NCBI GenBank assembly: GCA_028872955.1
Contig: JAGWNX010000038.1
Span: 1 to 34,948, forward strand
Origin: Acidobacteriota bacterium
GTDB taxonomy: Bacteria; Acidobacteriota; Terriglobia; Terriglobales; Acidobacteriaceae
Direction of reading: 5' to 3'
DNA: 34,948 bases
Of this stretch, positions 15,199-24,024 are shown piece after piece. The first letter of the stretch is position 1, and each line of letters begins with the position of its first letter. Below the pieces are notes generated by a model. It made no database searches and was not told where the DNA came from. It saw only the letters and a program-made list of their open reading frames with translations. The position numbers and the translations under genes are program-made.

Positions 15199-16125
15199 AT
15201 GGACCCACTCGCCCCCGTACCCCAGAATGTGATGCAGGATGAGCACCTCGCCAGAATCCTGGAGCGGGACTGGCACCAGGACATTGTGAACTTTCTGCGG
15301 GCTGACCTGCCGCGGCTGATCGCCATCCTGCTGCTGGCGCTGGTGCTGCAGCGCATCTGCCGGTTCTTCGTGCAGCGCATGCTGCGCCTGGCCGACCAGC
15401 AGATAGGCAACACGCAACGCGCGGCCCAGCTACGCACCATGGCCGCGATCCTGCGGGCGACCTCCTACAGCGTCATCGGTTTTATCGTGCTGCTGCACGT
15501 GCTCTCCATCTTCAACATCAACCTGACACCGCTTCTGGCCTCGGCGGGGGTGGTTGGGGTCGGCATTGGCCTGGGCGCACAGTCCATCTTCAAAGACATG
15601 CTGAACGGAATCTTCATCCTGCTGGAGGACCAGTACAACGTGGGAGAGAGCATCCGCGTAGCCGGGCTGCAGGGCGTGGTGGAGAACCTGACGCTGCGCT
15701 GCACCACGTTGCGCGACGCCGATGGCACGGTGCACATCATCCCCAACAGCAGCATCAACACGGTCTCCAACCTCTCGCGGGACTACTCGGTAGCGACCCT
15801 GGCGCTGGGGGTAGACGCGAGCGCCGATCCGAACACCGTGTTGCGCGTCCTGCGCTCCGTTGCCGACCAGATGCGGCAGGACCCGGCGTTTGCGCAGGTT
15901 GTACTGGAGGATCCAGTGGTACCGGGCATCGACAGGATCAGCGGCGGCGAGGTGGTGTACCCCATCAACCTGCGGGTCCGAGCCAACCAGCGCGACCCGG
16001 TGCTGCGCGAGCTGAGGCGGCGGGTGCTGGAGGCCTTTGGGGCAAACCACATCCCGCTCAGCAGCCCGGGCACCCAACTCATCCTGCCGGAGTCCTGGAA
16101 GCCAGTGCCACCGCAACAGCCCTAG
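15199..16125 (+). CDS. Small-conductance mechanosensitive channel (MscS family)
   Basis: This 308-residue inner-membrane channel opens under membrane tension and releases solutes on osmotic downshift. Three membrane segments are visible (about 37-53, 85-104, 113-135). The last is the Gly/Ala-rich pore helix ASAGVVGVGIGLGAQSIFKDMLNGIFILLEDQ. The MscS beta domain follows (YNVGESIRVAGLQGVVENLTLRCTTLRDADG, then VHIIPNSSI) and then the cytoplasmic alpha/beta C-terminal domain. The ATG at 15199 starts the family-like region; the open frame extends upstream through non-coding sequence. There is no ribosome-binding site, but a -10-like TATACT is 6 nt upstream. Its stop codon overlaps that of the convergent DUF255 gene in a shared CTAG. 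Confidence 0.93.
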   Translation: MDPLAPVPQNVMQDEHLARILERDWHQDIVNFLRADLPRLIAILLLALVLQRICRFFVQRMLRLADQQIGNTQRAAQLRTMAAILRATSYSVIGFIVLLHVLSIFNINLTPLLASAGVVGVGIGLGAQSIFKDMLNGIFILLEDQYNVGESIRVAGLQGVVENLTLRCTTLRDADGTVHIIPNSSINTVSNLSRDYSVATLALGVDASADPNTVLRVLRSVADQMRQDPAFAQVVLEDPVVPGIDRISGGEVVYPINLRVRANQRDPVLRELRRRVLEAFGANHIPLSSPGTQLILPESWKPVPPQQP

Positions 16126-18263
16126 AGCATCTGGTTCATGGCTTCAATCAGCTCGTCTACGGTCTGGACCGGGGGCAGACAGCCTTTGCCGTTGCACAGC
16201 ATGGCAAAGCTGCCCTGCATGGGCGGAGCGTAGGGTAGCGTCTCCGCCAGCGCGGGTGGCAGCTGTCTCAGCTGGTCCGGACGCAGTCGAATCACGCTCT
16301 TGTTTACGGCGTAGCGGGCCAGGGCAACTGCCTCCAACCGGCGCGCATCGGCGTCCTCGCCAATGATGCAGATCTGCACCGCGCGCTGCACCAGCCGCTG
16401 CAGCGCAAGGCCGTAGCTGGCCGCGTACAGGCCGAAGTGCTCCACCACACCGGCGAAGGTCTCCATGGTGTCCTGGGCCATCACGGCGTAGTCCGGCCGA
16501 CCGTTCAGCGCCTCCAGCCGCATCAGCAGCGAGGCAGCCGTCGGGTTGCCGGCCGGGGTGGGCGAGTCCTGCAGTGGCTTGCGCCGCGCCGCCAGGGCTC
16601 CCAGGCGACGCTCACCGACCGAAAGCGTCTCGGTGTCAAAGAAGCCGGCGTCTGCGCGGTCGTAGAAGCGCGCGACGGCACTGGCTGCAATCGCCTCGGC
16701 CGCCTCGTAGTAGTGATACTCGCCGGTTACCTCCCAGGCATCCAGCGCGGCATGGCCCAGAAAGACGTAGTCGTCGAGCACGCCGGAGACGCGGCGATCC
16801 GGATGGTCGTTCTTCTCGCCGTAGGCCACCACATGGGCGAGCGAGCCGTTGCTGTGCCAGGCCTCACGCAGCACGCGATCCAGCGACTTCAGTGCGAACT
16901 CACGCACCTCAGGCAGGTCCAGCACACGGCCCGCCTCAAGGTACGACGAGATGCACATCGCGTTCCAGGCCACGTAGATGGTCTTGTCGATGTACGGCAT
17001 AGGACGCCGCAGACGCCCCTCATACAGCTTGATGCGCGCCGTCGCCAACCTTTGCCTGGCCACGTCCACATCAATCTGGTTCGATCGCGCCACGCTCTGG
17101 ATGGTCGTGCGCACATGCAGCACATTCTTGGCCGGGTTGTGCTGCATGTCTCCAATCTCGCCGATGTCGTAGTAGGCACCCGCAACCGCATGCTCCTCGG
17201 GGGTCAGCACGGCGGCAGCCTCGTCGCGAGTCCAGGTGTAGTAATCGCCGTCATCTTCCAGCGAGTAGTCGGCGTCCTGCGAGGCATAGAAGCCGCCGCG
17301 CTCACGGTCGCTCAGCCAACGATCCATCCAGCCGATGATCTCGTGCGCGACGCGAGCCATCTCCGGCTCTACAAACGTCTGGTAGGCGTGCACGTAGTTC
17401 TTCAGCAGCTCGCTGTTGTCGTAGGACATCTTCTCGAAGTGCGGCACCACCCAGCGCTCGTCCACACTGTAGCGATGGAATCCCCCGGCAAGATGATCGT
17501 AGATGCCGCCCCGCGCCATCTTCTCCAGCGTTACCAGCGCGGCCCGCTTTGCGGTGTCGTTCACCACTGCGGAACCAGCGCCGATGGAGACGCGCGAGGC
17601 CGCGTCGAGCAGCAGATCGATGGCGCCGGAGTGGGGAAATTTGGGCTGCGATCCAAAGCCACCGGAGCGATGGTCAAACTGCTTCAGCACGCCCTCCACC
17701 AGGCTGCCCACCAGCTCCGGCCCGGGATTGCCGGCTCGGCCCATGAAGGCCTCGTTGTGCTCGATGGCGTTCATGACGCCCTGAGCCGACTCATTCACCT
17801 CGTCGCGGCGCTTATAAAACGCCTCCGCCATGGTGAGCAGAACGCGCTTCAGCCCCGGGCGGCCGTGCCGATCCTCGGGCGGGAAGTAGGTGCCGCCAAA
17901 GAAGGGCTGCCCCTCAGGGGTCAGAAAGACAGTGAGCGGCCACCCGCCCTGTCCGCTGATCGAGGCCACCGCAGCCTGGTAGCGTGCGTCCACGTCGGGC
18001 CGCTCGTCCCGGTCTACCTTGATTGCGATGTAGTGCTCATTGATGAGCTGCGCGACCCCGGCATCCTCGTAACTTTCGCGGTCCATGACATGGCACCAGT
18101 GGCACCAGACGGCACCAACGTCCAGCAACACGGGCTTATCCTGCCGCTGCGCCTCGGCGAAGGCCTCTTCTCCCCACTCCCGCCAGCGGACCGGCTGATG
18201 CATTGCAGACCGCAGATAAGCCGAAGATGCCTGCTCAAGGGAGTTTCGTGTCTCAGCACTCAT
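16122..18263 (-). CDS. Thioredoxin-domain / (alpha/alpha)6-barrel protein (DUF255, YyaL/SPATA20-like)
   Basis: This 713-residue protein has an N-terminal DUF255 thioredoxin-like domain (about 15-175), with [22 protein letters not shown] carrying the Cys54-His-Trp-Cys57 motif. A long helical-barrel region related to glycosidase/epimerase folds follows ([32 protein letters not shown] about 310-345, then repeats ending near 660). The family is widespread and is called thioredoxin domain-containing protein or YyaL; its substrate is unknown. There is no signal peptide with the ATG at 18261-18263. The ORF reaches 36 codons further 5', where a hydrophobic stretch (MFLGPLFVLGAGAV) might be argued as a signal, but I judge it unlikely. 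It is bordered by a TolC gene upstream and convergent mscS downstream. Confidence 0.92.
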   Translation of the reverse strand: MSAETRNSLEQASSAYLRSAMHQPVRWREWGEEAFAEAQRQDKPVLLDVGAVWCHWCHVMDRESYEDAGVAQLINEHYIAIKVDRDERPDVDARYQAAVASISGQGGWPLTVFLTPEGQPFFGGTYFPPEDRHGRPGLKRVLLTMAEAFYKRRDEVNESAQGVMNAIEHNEAFMGRAGNPGPELVGSLVEGVLKQFDHRSGGFGSQPKFPHSGAIDLLLDAASRVSIGAGSAVVNDTAKRAALVTLEKMARGGIYDHLAGGFHRYSVDERWVVPHFEKMSYDNSELLKNYVHAYQTFVEPEMARVAHEIIGWMDRWLSDRERGGFYASQDADYSLEDDGDYYTWTRDEAAAVLTPEEHAVAGAYYDIGEIGDMQHNPAKNVLHVRTTIQSVARSNQIDVDVARQRLATARIKLYEGRLRRPMPYIDKTIYVAWNAMCISSYLEAGRVLDLPEVREFALKSLDRVLREAWHSNGSLAHVVAYGEKNDHPDRRVSGVLDDYVFLGHAALDAWEVTGEYHYYEAAEAIAASAVARFYDRADAGFFDTETLSVGERRLGALAARRKPLQDSPTPAGNPTAASLLMRLEALNGRPDYAVMAQDTMETFAGVVEHFGLYAASYGLALQRLVQRAVQICIIGEDADARRLEAVALARYAVNKSVIRLRPDQLRQLPPALAETLPYAPPMQGSFAMLCNGKGCLPPVQTVDELIEAMNQML

Positions 18264-18350
18264 ACGTGCCCATTGTAGCCTGCTGGCTGGTTGTACCTCA
18301 TTAATCGCGGCAGAGTGAATCGAGGTACATACGGCACCTGCGCCCAAAAC

Positions 18351-18387
18351 GAAAAGCGGGCCGAGGAACATCCCTCAAGCCCGCTTT
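18351..18387 (-). terminator. Terminator hairpin after the TolC gene
   Basis: AAAGCGGG (18353-18360) pairs with CCCGCTTT (18380-18387), and an inner GAGG/CCTC stem sits within the loop. On the minus strand the stem ends in CCCGCTTTTC, giving a short T-run. It begins about 22 nt past the TolC stop codon and precedes the DUF255 gene. Confidence 0.7.
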
Positions 18388-18409
18388 ACGTATCTGCTGG
18401 GTGTCGCGA

Positions 18410-20497
18410 CTACGGCTGCGCCGGAACCGTGGTGCTGATGGGCTTGGGCGCTTCCACTGACTTGGGAGCAGTCAGGCCCGGCACCGAGGGTACCTGCCTG
18501 ATGTTGCCCGTTGCGGCCTCCTGGATGCTCACCCCATATTTATCCAAGGTAAGCGAGAGCAGCTGCAGCAGACCGGCGCGATCCTTGGCGTACGCTGCCG
18601 AAGCTGCGATCAGGTTGTTCTCTGCCGTGGCCAGGTTGCGCTCCTGCTGCAGGACGTTTGCCGTGGTGGAGGCACCGAGCTTGTACTTCTTCTGCTCGGC
18701 GTCGTAGCTCTGCGCGGCGTAGTCACGTGCCGCCTGGGCAGACTGCACCTGGGCACGATCGTTGGTAAGCGCATACTGCGCGTTCACCACCTGGATGCGA
18801 ATCTGGGTGTAAAGCTGCTGCAGACGCATCTGCGACTGGCGGTACTCCATCACCGAGCGAGCCTGGTCTGCCTGCGCCATACGGTTGCGCAGCGGGATGG
18901 TGATGCTGAGGCCGACACCCTTGTCTGGAGACGTATTGTTGAAGTCGGCCTGCAACGTGGAGCCGTAGCTGATCGGCGTTACGGTTCCAGCCGGGCAAGC
19001 GACGAAGGGCTTGGCAAAGCCGCCGCAGTTCAGGTTCGGGTTCTGTCCGCCACCCAGACCACTGCCACCGTAGTAGGCAAAGGCATCCACCGTAGGCAGC
19101 ATACCGTTGCGCTCTGCCTTGATGGTGATCTCGTTGTTCTTCATGTTCAGCACGGCCTGCTCAATCTGCGGATTGTTCGCATAGGCCTGCTTCACCAGGT
19201 CTTCGACCGGCTGGTCCTCTTCGGGCAGGCGGTCCAGCCCCACGCGATCGGTGGGGATAACCGGGGCATTCTGCAGCTGCGGATCGTTCAGGTCGCGGGC
19301 GATCGCCTGCTTCATGATGAGCTGCTGATACTCCAGATTGGACTGCGAGGCGATCAGCGCCTGCTTGTCGCTGGCCACGGAGGCATCCGAGTTGACCACA
19401 TCGAGCGGAGCCAGCGTGCCGATCTCCAGCTGCTTGCGGTTATCGCTGGAGAGCTGCGTGCTCTGCGCCAGGGCGCGCTCCTTGGACTGCTCGTCCTCAT
19501 AGGCGCTAACCAGGCCCCAGTAGATGTTCTCCACCTGATTGATGGTGTACAGCAACTGCTCGCGGAAGGCCGAGTCCGTGATGCGACGGTCGTTCTTGGC
19601 CTGCAGAATAAAGCGCGCGTTCAGGCCCAGACCGAAGCCCTGCAGCAGATGCTGGGTAGCCCTTGCCTGGAAGCTGGACTGCAACACCGGGCTGTAGTTG
19701 GTGTTCTGGTTGTTGGTGGTGGTGCGGGTGTTGTCAAAGGTGACGTTGAACTGCGTACCTGTCAGAAAGCCCTGCTGGTAGCCAAAGTTGTACGTTGCCG
19801 TGTTCTGGATCAGGCTGTTCGTACCCGTCAGGAAGGTCGTGCTCTGCTGAGCGGTGTTGGCGTCGTACTGCAAGGTTCCCGTCAGGATGGGGTCCAGCGT
19901 CTCCGGCAGCGGACCGCCGCCGTTGGTGCTGAGCACCAGGCCGCTGGCGCCTGCACCGGTACCGCCGGTTCCGCCCGAGGTGCCGCCCGGGCCGCCACCG
20001 CTGGTCACCGTGGTGCCGGAGCCGCCCAGGGTGTTCGTCACCAGGCCGGTGGAGACACCGCGGAGGGTTGAACCGGACTTGGCACGCAGAATATCGGTGT
20101 CAGCAATGTCCAGGTTGATGCGCGCAATGGCGATGTCGTAGTTGTTCTCCAGCGCCAGCGTGACCGCGTCCGAGAGGCTGAGGTAGATCTTGCCATCCTT
20201 CAGCAAACCGGCAAGACGCGGCGAGTTGCCGGTCTGCGTGGTCGGAAAGCTGACCGGACGATAGGGCGCGATCGGATTGCTGAGATGACTTTGCGGCTGG
20301 GAGTAATCGCGGCTGGTATCGCGCAGATTCAGCGGCTCGTTCAGCTTGGGCTGAGGGGTGGCCGGCAGCGAGCTGCTGGCCGTGGGGGCCGATGCGTTGC
20401 CCGTCGCCTGGGTCTGTTGTCCCCACCCCTGCTGGGTGTTCACACTCAACAGCAACAGTGCGATGCATGTTGCCGCCTGCATGTCCTTTAGTCTCAC
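18410..20497 (-). CDS. TolC-family outer membrane efflux protein
   Basis: This 695-residue outer-membrane channel protein has duplicated OEP repeats. A signal peptide (MRLKDMQAATCIALLLLSV...) is followed by a Gln/Ser/Pro-rich linker. The first OEP unit starts near LSLSDAVTLALENNYDIAIARINLDIA, and long coiled-coil helices are visible in both halves (LLYTINQVENIYWGLVSAYEDEQ and YAAQSYDAEQKKYKLGASTTANVLQQERNLATAENN). It is longer than typical TolC (about 470), owing to the linker and a Gly/Thr-rich insertion between the first helix and first beta region. I chose the GTG at 20495-20497 because GGAGA lies 9 nt upstream and it keeps the basic n-region. An ATG at 20480-20482 is the alternative, but its AAAGGA is too close. 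No inner-membrane pump or adaptor gene is adjacent. Confidence 0.9.
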   Translation of the reverse strand: MRLKDMQAATCIALLLLSVNTQQGWGQQTQATGNASAPTASSSLPATPQPKLNEPLNLRDTSRDYSQPQSHLSNPIAPYRPVSFPTTQTGNSPRLAGLLKDGKIYLSLSDAVTLALENNYDIAIARINLDIADTDILRAKSGSTLRGVSTGLVTNTLGGSGTTVTSGGGPGGTSGGTGGTGAGASGLVLSTNGGGPLPETLDPILTGTLQYDANTAQQSTTFLTGTNSLIQNTATYNFGYQQGFLTGTQFNVTFDNTRTTTNNQNTNYSPVLQSSFQARATQHLLQGFGLGLNARFILQAKNDRRITDSAFREQLLYTINQVENIYWGLVSAYEDEQSKERALAQSTQLSSDNRKQLEIGTLAPLDVVNSDASVASDKQALIASQSNLEYQQLIMKQAIARDLNDPQLQNAPVIPTDRVGLDRLPEEDQPVEDLVKQAYANNPQIEQAVLNMKNNEITIKAERNGMLPTVDAFAYYGGSGLGGGQNPNLNCGGFAKPFVACPAGTVTPISYGSTLQADFNNTSPDKGVGLSITIPLRNRMAQADQARSVMEYRQSQMRLQQLYTQIRIQVVNAQYALTNDRAQVQSAQAARDYAAQSYDAEQKKYKLGASTTANVLQQERNLATAENNLIAASAAYAKDRAGLLQLLSLTLDKYGVSIQEAATGNIRQVPSVPGLTAPKSVEAPKPISTTVPAQP

Positions 20498-20880
20498 GAT
20501 CGCGTTCTCCGGCTTCTGCCATCTGGGCTCGACGTGCGCCACTGCGCCCGACTGCCCGGTTGAGGGGTGCTCTCCTGCGGGTGCACCCGGCCTATCTGCT
20601 TGGAATCCAACCACTAACTAGACGCTCAGCAAGGTGCAAAGGACTCGAAAACTTGCCGCCCCCGGTGCCACCTGCCTCACTTCAGCCGTTTCGTTCTGTA
20701 ATACGCACCAGGCACTGCCTTCGTTCCCACACCTCGGCCGGCGGCGGTTCAGGCGATGTTGCGGCGTGTCCGGGCGACGGGGAGGTGGTAGGAGACGCAT
20801 CCGAAGTATAGCAATCGCAACGGCGCGCCTCCTCCGTTCCTCGTGCCGGGTCTCTTCCGTGATACCGTCCTTTAAGTCCT
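20498..20880. other. Divergent intergenic region, TolC / truA (383 nt)
   Basis: This spacer separates divergent TolC and truA. It must carry promoters for both, but I found no pair of hexamers convincing enough to report; TATAGC near 20809 is a possible -10 for truA. The open frames within it have unlikely, Arg/Ser-rich translations. truA has no Shine-Dalgarno sequence before its ATG. Confidence 0.5.
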
Positions 20881-21711
20881 ATGCCCGTCTTCAAAGCCAT
20901 TCTTGCCTATGACGGGGGGCCGTTCCACGGCTGGCAGGTGCAGCCCGGCCTCACTACCGTACAAGGCACGCTTGCCGAGGCGATCCATCACGTAACCGGG
21001 CTGACGGTGCTGCCGCAGGGCTCTGGCCGGACGGATACCGGGGTACATGCCCTGGGCCAGGTGGCGTCCTTTGCCCTGAATACGCCCATCCCGGCGGAGA
21101 ATCTGCACCGTGCGCTGAACCGGGTGCTGCCACGTTCCATCCGCGTGCTGCAGTTGCAGCAGATGCCGGATGGGTTCCACGCGCGGCACAGCGCCGTGGG
21201 CAAGACCTACGAGTATCGCATCCTGCCTACCCGCGTCCTGCCCGGGCCCTACACCGGCAGCCCCCAGCACACCAACCCTCAGGCTGCGCACCGGGCGGTC
21301 GTCTGCTCGCCGTTTCTCGCCCCGTGGGTGTGGGACTTTCATCTGCCGCTGGATCTGGAGCTGCTGCAGCAGGCGGCCCAGGCGGTGGTGGGCACCCATG
21401 ACTTTACCTCGTTCGCCGCCACGCGAACCGACCTCTCCGCCCGCGCAGAGGACGCCGAGCCACCAAACAACGTGCGCACGCTGTACAGCTCCCAGTGGCT
21501 GCAGCAGGATGGCCTGTTGCTTTATCGTGTTTCAGGCAACGGCTTTCTGTACCACATGGTGCGGAACCTGGTGGGCACGCAGGTTGAGATCGGCTCCGGC
21601 CGTCTGCCAGCCGACCAGATGCCCGCCATTCTGGCGGCGCGCACCCGCTCGGCCGCCGGACCCACCGCGCCGGCTCGTGGCCTGTTTCTCGTCGAGGTGG
21701 CCTACCCATGA
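20881..21711 (+). CDS. truA: tRNA pseudouridine synthase A (U38-40)
   Basis: TruA converts uridines 38, 39 and 40 in the tRNA anticodon arm to pseudouridine. The 276-residue protein shows the family start AILAYDGGPFHGWQVQPGLTTVQGTLAEA. The catalytic loop GSGRTDTGVHALGQVASF carries Asp52. Further hallmarks are HARHSAVGKTYEYRI, GTHDFTSFAA and GNGFLYHMVRNLVGT. The ATG at 20881 lacks a Shine-Dalgarno sequence. An insertion around PGPYTGSPQHTNPQAAHRAVVCSP (about 119-142) is somewhat longer than in E. coli TruA. Its stop overlaps the ATG of the next gene (ATGA), so the downstream peptidase and transporter are probably translated from the same mRNA. Confidence 0.96.
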   Translation: MPVFKAILAYDGGPFHGWQVQPGLTTVQGTLAEAIHHVTGLTVLPQGSGRTDTGVHALGQVASFALNTPIPAENLHRALNRVLPRSIRVLQLQQMPDGFHARHSAVGKTYEYRILPTRVLPGPYTGSPQHTNPQAAHRAVVCSPFLAPWVWDFHLPLDLELLQQAAQAVVGTHDFTSFAATRTDLSARAEDAEPPNNVRTLYSSQWLQQDGLLLYRVSGNGFLYHMVRNLVGTQVEIGSGRLPADQMPAILAARTRSAAGPTAPARGLFLVEVAYP

Positions 21712-22952
21712 CCGCATCTGCAGCGCAGCGACGCATCGCCCGACTGGCCAGCCTTGCCGGAGTTCACCGCGCCTTTCACTGGCTGCATCTGCACCAGCCG
21801 CAGTTGCGTAGCTGGCAGATGGAGCTCTCCGGCATCGCCGCCCCGCCGTTTCAGGAGGAGGCCCGGGCCCACTGGTTTCTGCAGCGGTTCGCCGAGCTTG
21901 GCCTGTCCAACATTCACCTGGATGCAGAGGGCAACGCACTGGCCGAGTTGCAGCCAGAGACGCCGGTTGCCGGACAGCCGTGTCTGCTGCTTTCTGCGCA
22001 TCTGGACACGGTGTTTCCGGCCGGCACCGCCTGCCAGCCGAGTCAGGCCGAGGACTCTGCCCGGCTGACCGGGCCCGGCATCTGCGACAACGCCGCCGGA
22101 CTGACGGGGTTGCTGGCCATGGCGGCGGCGCTTCGCTATGCCCGGATTGTGCCGCCGGTTCCGCTGGTGTTTGCCGCCAACGTGGGCGAAGAGGGCGAGG
22201 GCGACCTGCGTGGCATGCGGCATCTGTTTGCGCACGAGCCTTACCGCAATCGCATCGCCGCCGCCATTGCGCTGGAGGGCGCCGGAACCGAGACCGTGGT
22301 GACACGGGCACTGGGCAGCCGCCGCCTGCGCGTCACCATCACCGGCCCCGGCGGACACTCCTGGACCGATGCCGGCGCGCCAAACCCGATTCTGGTGCTA
22401 TGCCAGGCGCTCAGCCAACTGTCGAGCATTCCCCTGCCGGCCACTCCGCGGACGACGCTGAACGTCGGCCACATCTCCGGAGGCACCTCCGTAAACTCGA
22501 TTCCTGCCTCCGCGACGGCGCTTCTGGACCTGCGCTCGACGGACCCGGAGCAGCTACTGGCGACCGAGACCCGGCTGCGCGCGCTGCTGGCCAGCAACCT
22601 GGCTGCGTCCTCCCCGCTGCTGCAGCTCAAGATTGAGACGATTGGCAATCGTCCGGCGGCGGCCCTGCCAGAGACCTCCAGCCTGCTGTTTACGGTGCGC
22701 GCTGTGGATCGCCACCTGAACCTGCACACCGAGCAGCGAATTGGCTCCACCGATGCGAATATTCCGCTGGCACTGGGCATTCCCGCTGTCGCGCTGGGCG
22801 CGGGTGGCCGCGGCGGCGGAATCCACACCTTGCAGGAGTGGTATGACCCGACGGGCCGCGAGCTTGCCCTGCGGCGAATCCTGCTTACGGTTCTGGATAT
22901 GCTGCACCAGATTAAGGACGCCTCCGACCAGGAGCCGAGTGACGCTCGATGA
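21708..22952 (+). CDS. M20-family metallopeptidase
   Basis: This 414-residue, two-zinc hydrolase (M20/M25/M40 type, PepT-like) probably acts in the cytoplasm on peptides or acyl-amino acids. Metal and catalytic residues are in place: His98 and Asp100 in SAHLDTVFP, Asp127 in GICDNAAG, Glu161/Glu162 in VGEEGEGDLRG, Glu190 in ALEGAG, and His373 in GGGIHTLQEWYD. The dimerisation domain (about 200-315) contains TITGPGGHSWTD. The ATG at 21708 overlaps the truA stop by 4 nt, with GAGGTGG 7 nt upstream. It is in turn coupled by ATGA to the EamA transporter gene. No signal peptide is seen. The substrate is not deducible. Confidence 0.93.
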   Translation: MTASAAQRRIARLASLAGVHRAFHWLHLHQPQLRSWQMELSGIAAPPFQEEARAHWFLQRFAELGLSNIHLDAEGNALAELQPETPVAGQPCLLLSAHLDTVFPAGTACQPSQAEDSARLTGPGICDNAAGLTGLLAMAAALRYARIVPPVPLVFAANVGEEGEGDLRGMRHLFAHEPYRNRIAAAIALEGAGTETVVTRALGSRRLRVTITGPGGHSWTDAGAPNPILVLCQALSQLSSIPLPATPRTTLNVGHISGGTSVNSIPASATALLDLRSTDPEQLLATETRLRALLASNLAASSPLLQLKIETIGNRPAAALPETSSLLFTVRAVDRHLNLHTEQRIGSTDANIPLALGIPAVALGAGGRGGGIHTLQEWYDPTGRELALRRILLTVLDMLHQIKDASDQEPSDAR

Positions 22953-23884
22953 CGCAACGGCGTCCGATCCTGTGGGCTCATCTGCTTCTGCTGGGCATCG
23001 TGCTGGTGTGGGGAGCCACCTTCACGGTCATCAAGGACGCGCTGAGGGACGCCTCGCCTCTGGTCTTCAATCTGCTGCGGATGACGGTGGCAAGCGCAGC
23101 GTTGCTGGCGATTAACTGGCGCTGGCTACGGCCCCTGCCACCACGAGCACTGTTTTCCGGGGCGACGGCCGGGCTGTTTCTGGCTGCAGGCTACCAGTTT
23201 CAGACCGCCGGACTGGCGCGGACGACTCCAGCCAACTCTGCCTTCCTCACCGGGCTGTTCGTTGTCTTTGTGCCGGTCTTCAACCTGATTCCCGCCATCC
23301 GCCCAGCCAATGCGCATGCGCCTAGGCTGGCGGCCTTCACGGGAACCCTGCTGGCCTTTGCCGGGCTGCTGTTGCTGACCACGCCCCCGGGCACGCAGGC
23401 CGCAGCCTTATTGCGGAGTATCGGCCCGGGCGACTGGCTCTCGCTGGTGTGCGCGGTGGGGTTCGCCGCGCACCTGCTGACGCTCGCGCACGCCTCGCCG
23501 GTCATCCCAATACGCCAGCTGGCAACGCTGCAGATCGTCTTCTGCACCTTATTTATGTTGCTTACGTTGCCCCTGGAACCGGTACACCACCTGACCGGCA
23601 CGCCCCGGCTTGCAGGCGCGTTGCTGTTGACCGGACTGGTAGGCACAGCCCTGGCCTTTACGGTGCAAAGCTGGGCCCAACAGTTTCTGCGTCCCACTCA
23701 CACGGCGCTGCTCATCACCCTGGAGCCGGTGTTCGCCTACCTGACTGCGATGGCTGTGCATCAGCAGACGCTGGAGCGGCGCAGCTTCGCCGGCTCGGCG
23801 CTGATCCTGGCAGGAATGTTGGTCGCCGAGTTACTCCCAGGGGACGCGAGCGGCTCCGTCAGGACACCGGGCGACATTTCGTGA
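22949..23884 (+). CDS. EamA/DMT-family transporter
   Basis: This 311-residue inner-membrane protein has about ten membrane segments, arranged as two EamA repeats (about 8-145 and 155-290). The first helix carries VWGATFTVIKDALRDASPLVFNLLRM, and the second repeat ends in TALLITLEPVFAYLTA and FAGSALILAGMLVAELL, both typical of this drug/metabolite exporter superfamily. The ATG at 22949 overlaps the M20 peptidase stop by 4 nt. Coupling with a peptidase raises the possibility that it exports hydrolysis products such as amino acids, but this is inference. Confidence 0.93.
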   Translation: MTQRRPILWAHLLLLGIVLVWGATFTVIKDALRDASPLVFNLLRMTVASAALLAINWRWLRPLPPRALFSGATAGLFLAAGYQFQTAGLARTTPANSAFLTGLFVVFVPVFNLIPAIRPANAHAPRLAAFTGTLLAFAGLLLLTTPPGTQAAALLRSIGPGDWLSLVCAVGFAAHLLTLAHASPVIPIRQLATLQIVFCTLFMLLTLPLEPVHHLTGTPRLAGALLLTGLVGTALAFTVQSWAQQFLRPTHTALLITLEPVFAYLTAMAVHQQTLERRSFAGSALILAGMLVAELLPGDASGSVRTPGDIS

Positions 23885-23951
23885 GACACCGCGTCTAAAC
23901 GAGCGTAAAGGCTGCTAGGCGCTACACCTGCCAGACGTAGAGCCCAACAGC

Positions 23952-23957
23952 TATACT
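23952..23957 (+). promoter_or_regulatory. Candidate -10 element of the degP-like gene
   Basis: TATACT matches the -10 consensus at five of six bases and lies about 68 nt upstream of the chosen start. The region 17 nt further upstream (TGCCAG) is a poor -35. It would produce a leader containing the hairpin at 23968-23987. Confidence 0.4.
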
Positions 23958-23967
23958 CAGCTTCTCG

Positions 23968-23987
23968 GCTGGGCAGGCTTGCCCAGC
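23968..23987 (+). promoter_or_regulatory. Hairpin in the leader of the degP-like gene
   Basis: GCTGGGCA (23968-23975) and TGCCCAGC (23980-23987) form a perfect 8-bp stem with a GGCT loop. It is 11 nt downstream of the -10-like TATACT and 37 nt before the chosen ATG. It could be an mRNA hairpin affecting translation or stability, or a protein-binding palindrome. Confidence 0.45.
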
Positions 23988-24024
23988 CCAACGCGCAATG
24001 ACGAAAAGAGGTCTTGACTTCCGT

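Noticed and set aside
16437-18278. 613-codon plus-strand open frame opposite the DUF255 gene
   Set aside because: It is antisense to a recognised thioredoxin-domain gene, shows no motif of its own and has His/Val-rich shadow composition.
20634-20912. 92-codon open frame in the TolC-truA spacer
   Set aside because: It is Arg/Ser-rich with no signal or domain, overlaps the truA start in another frame and has no ribosome-binding site.
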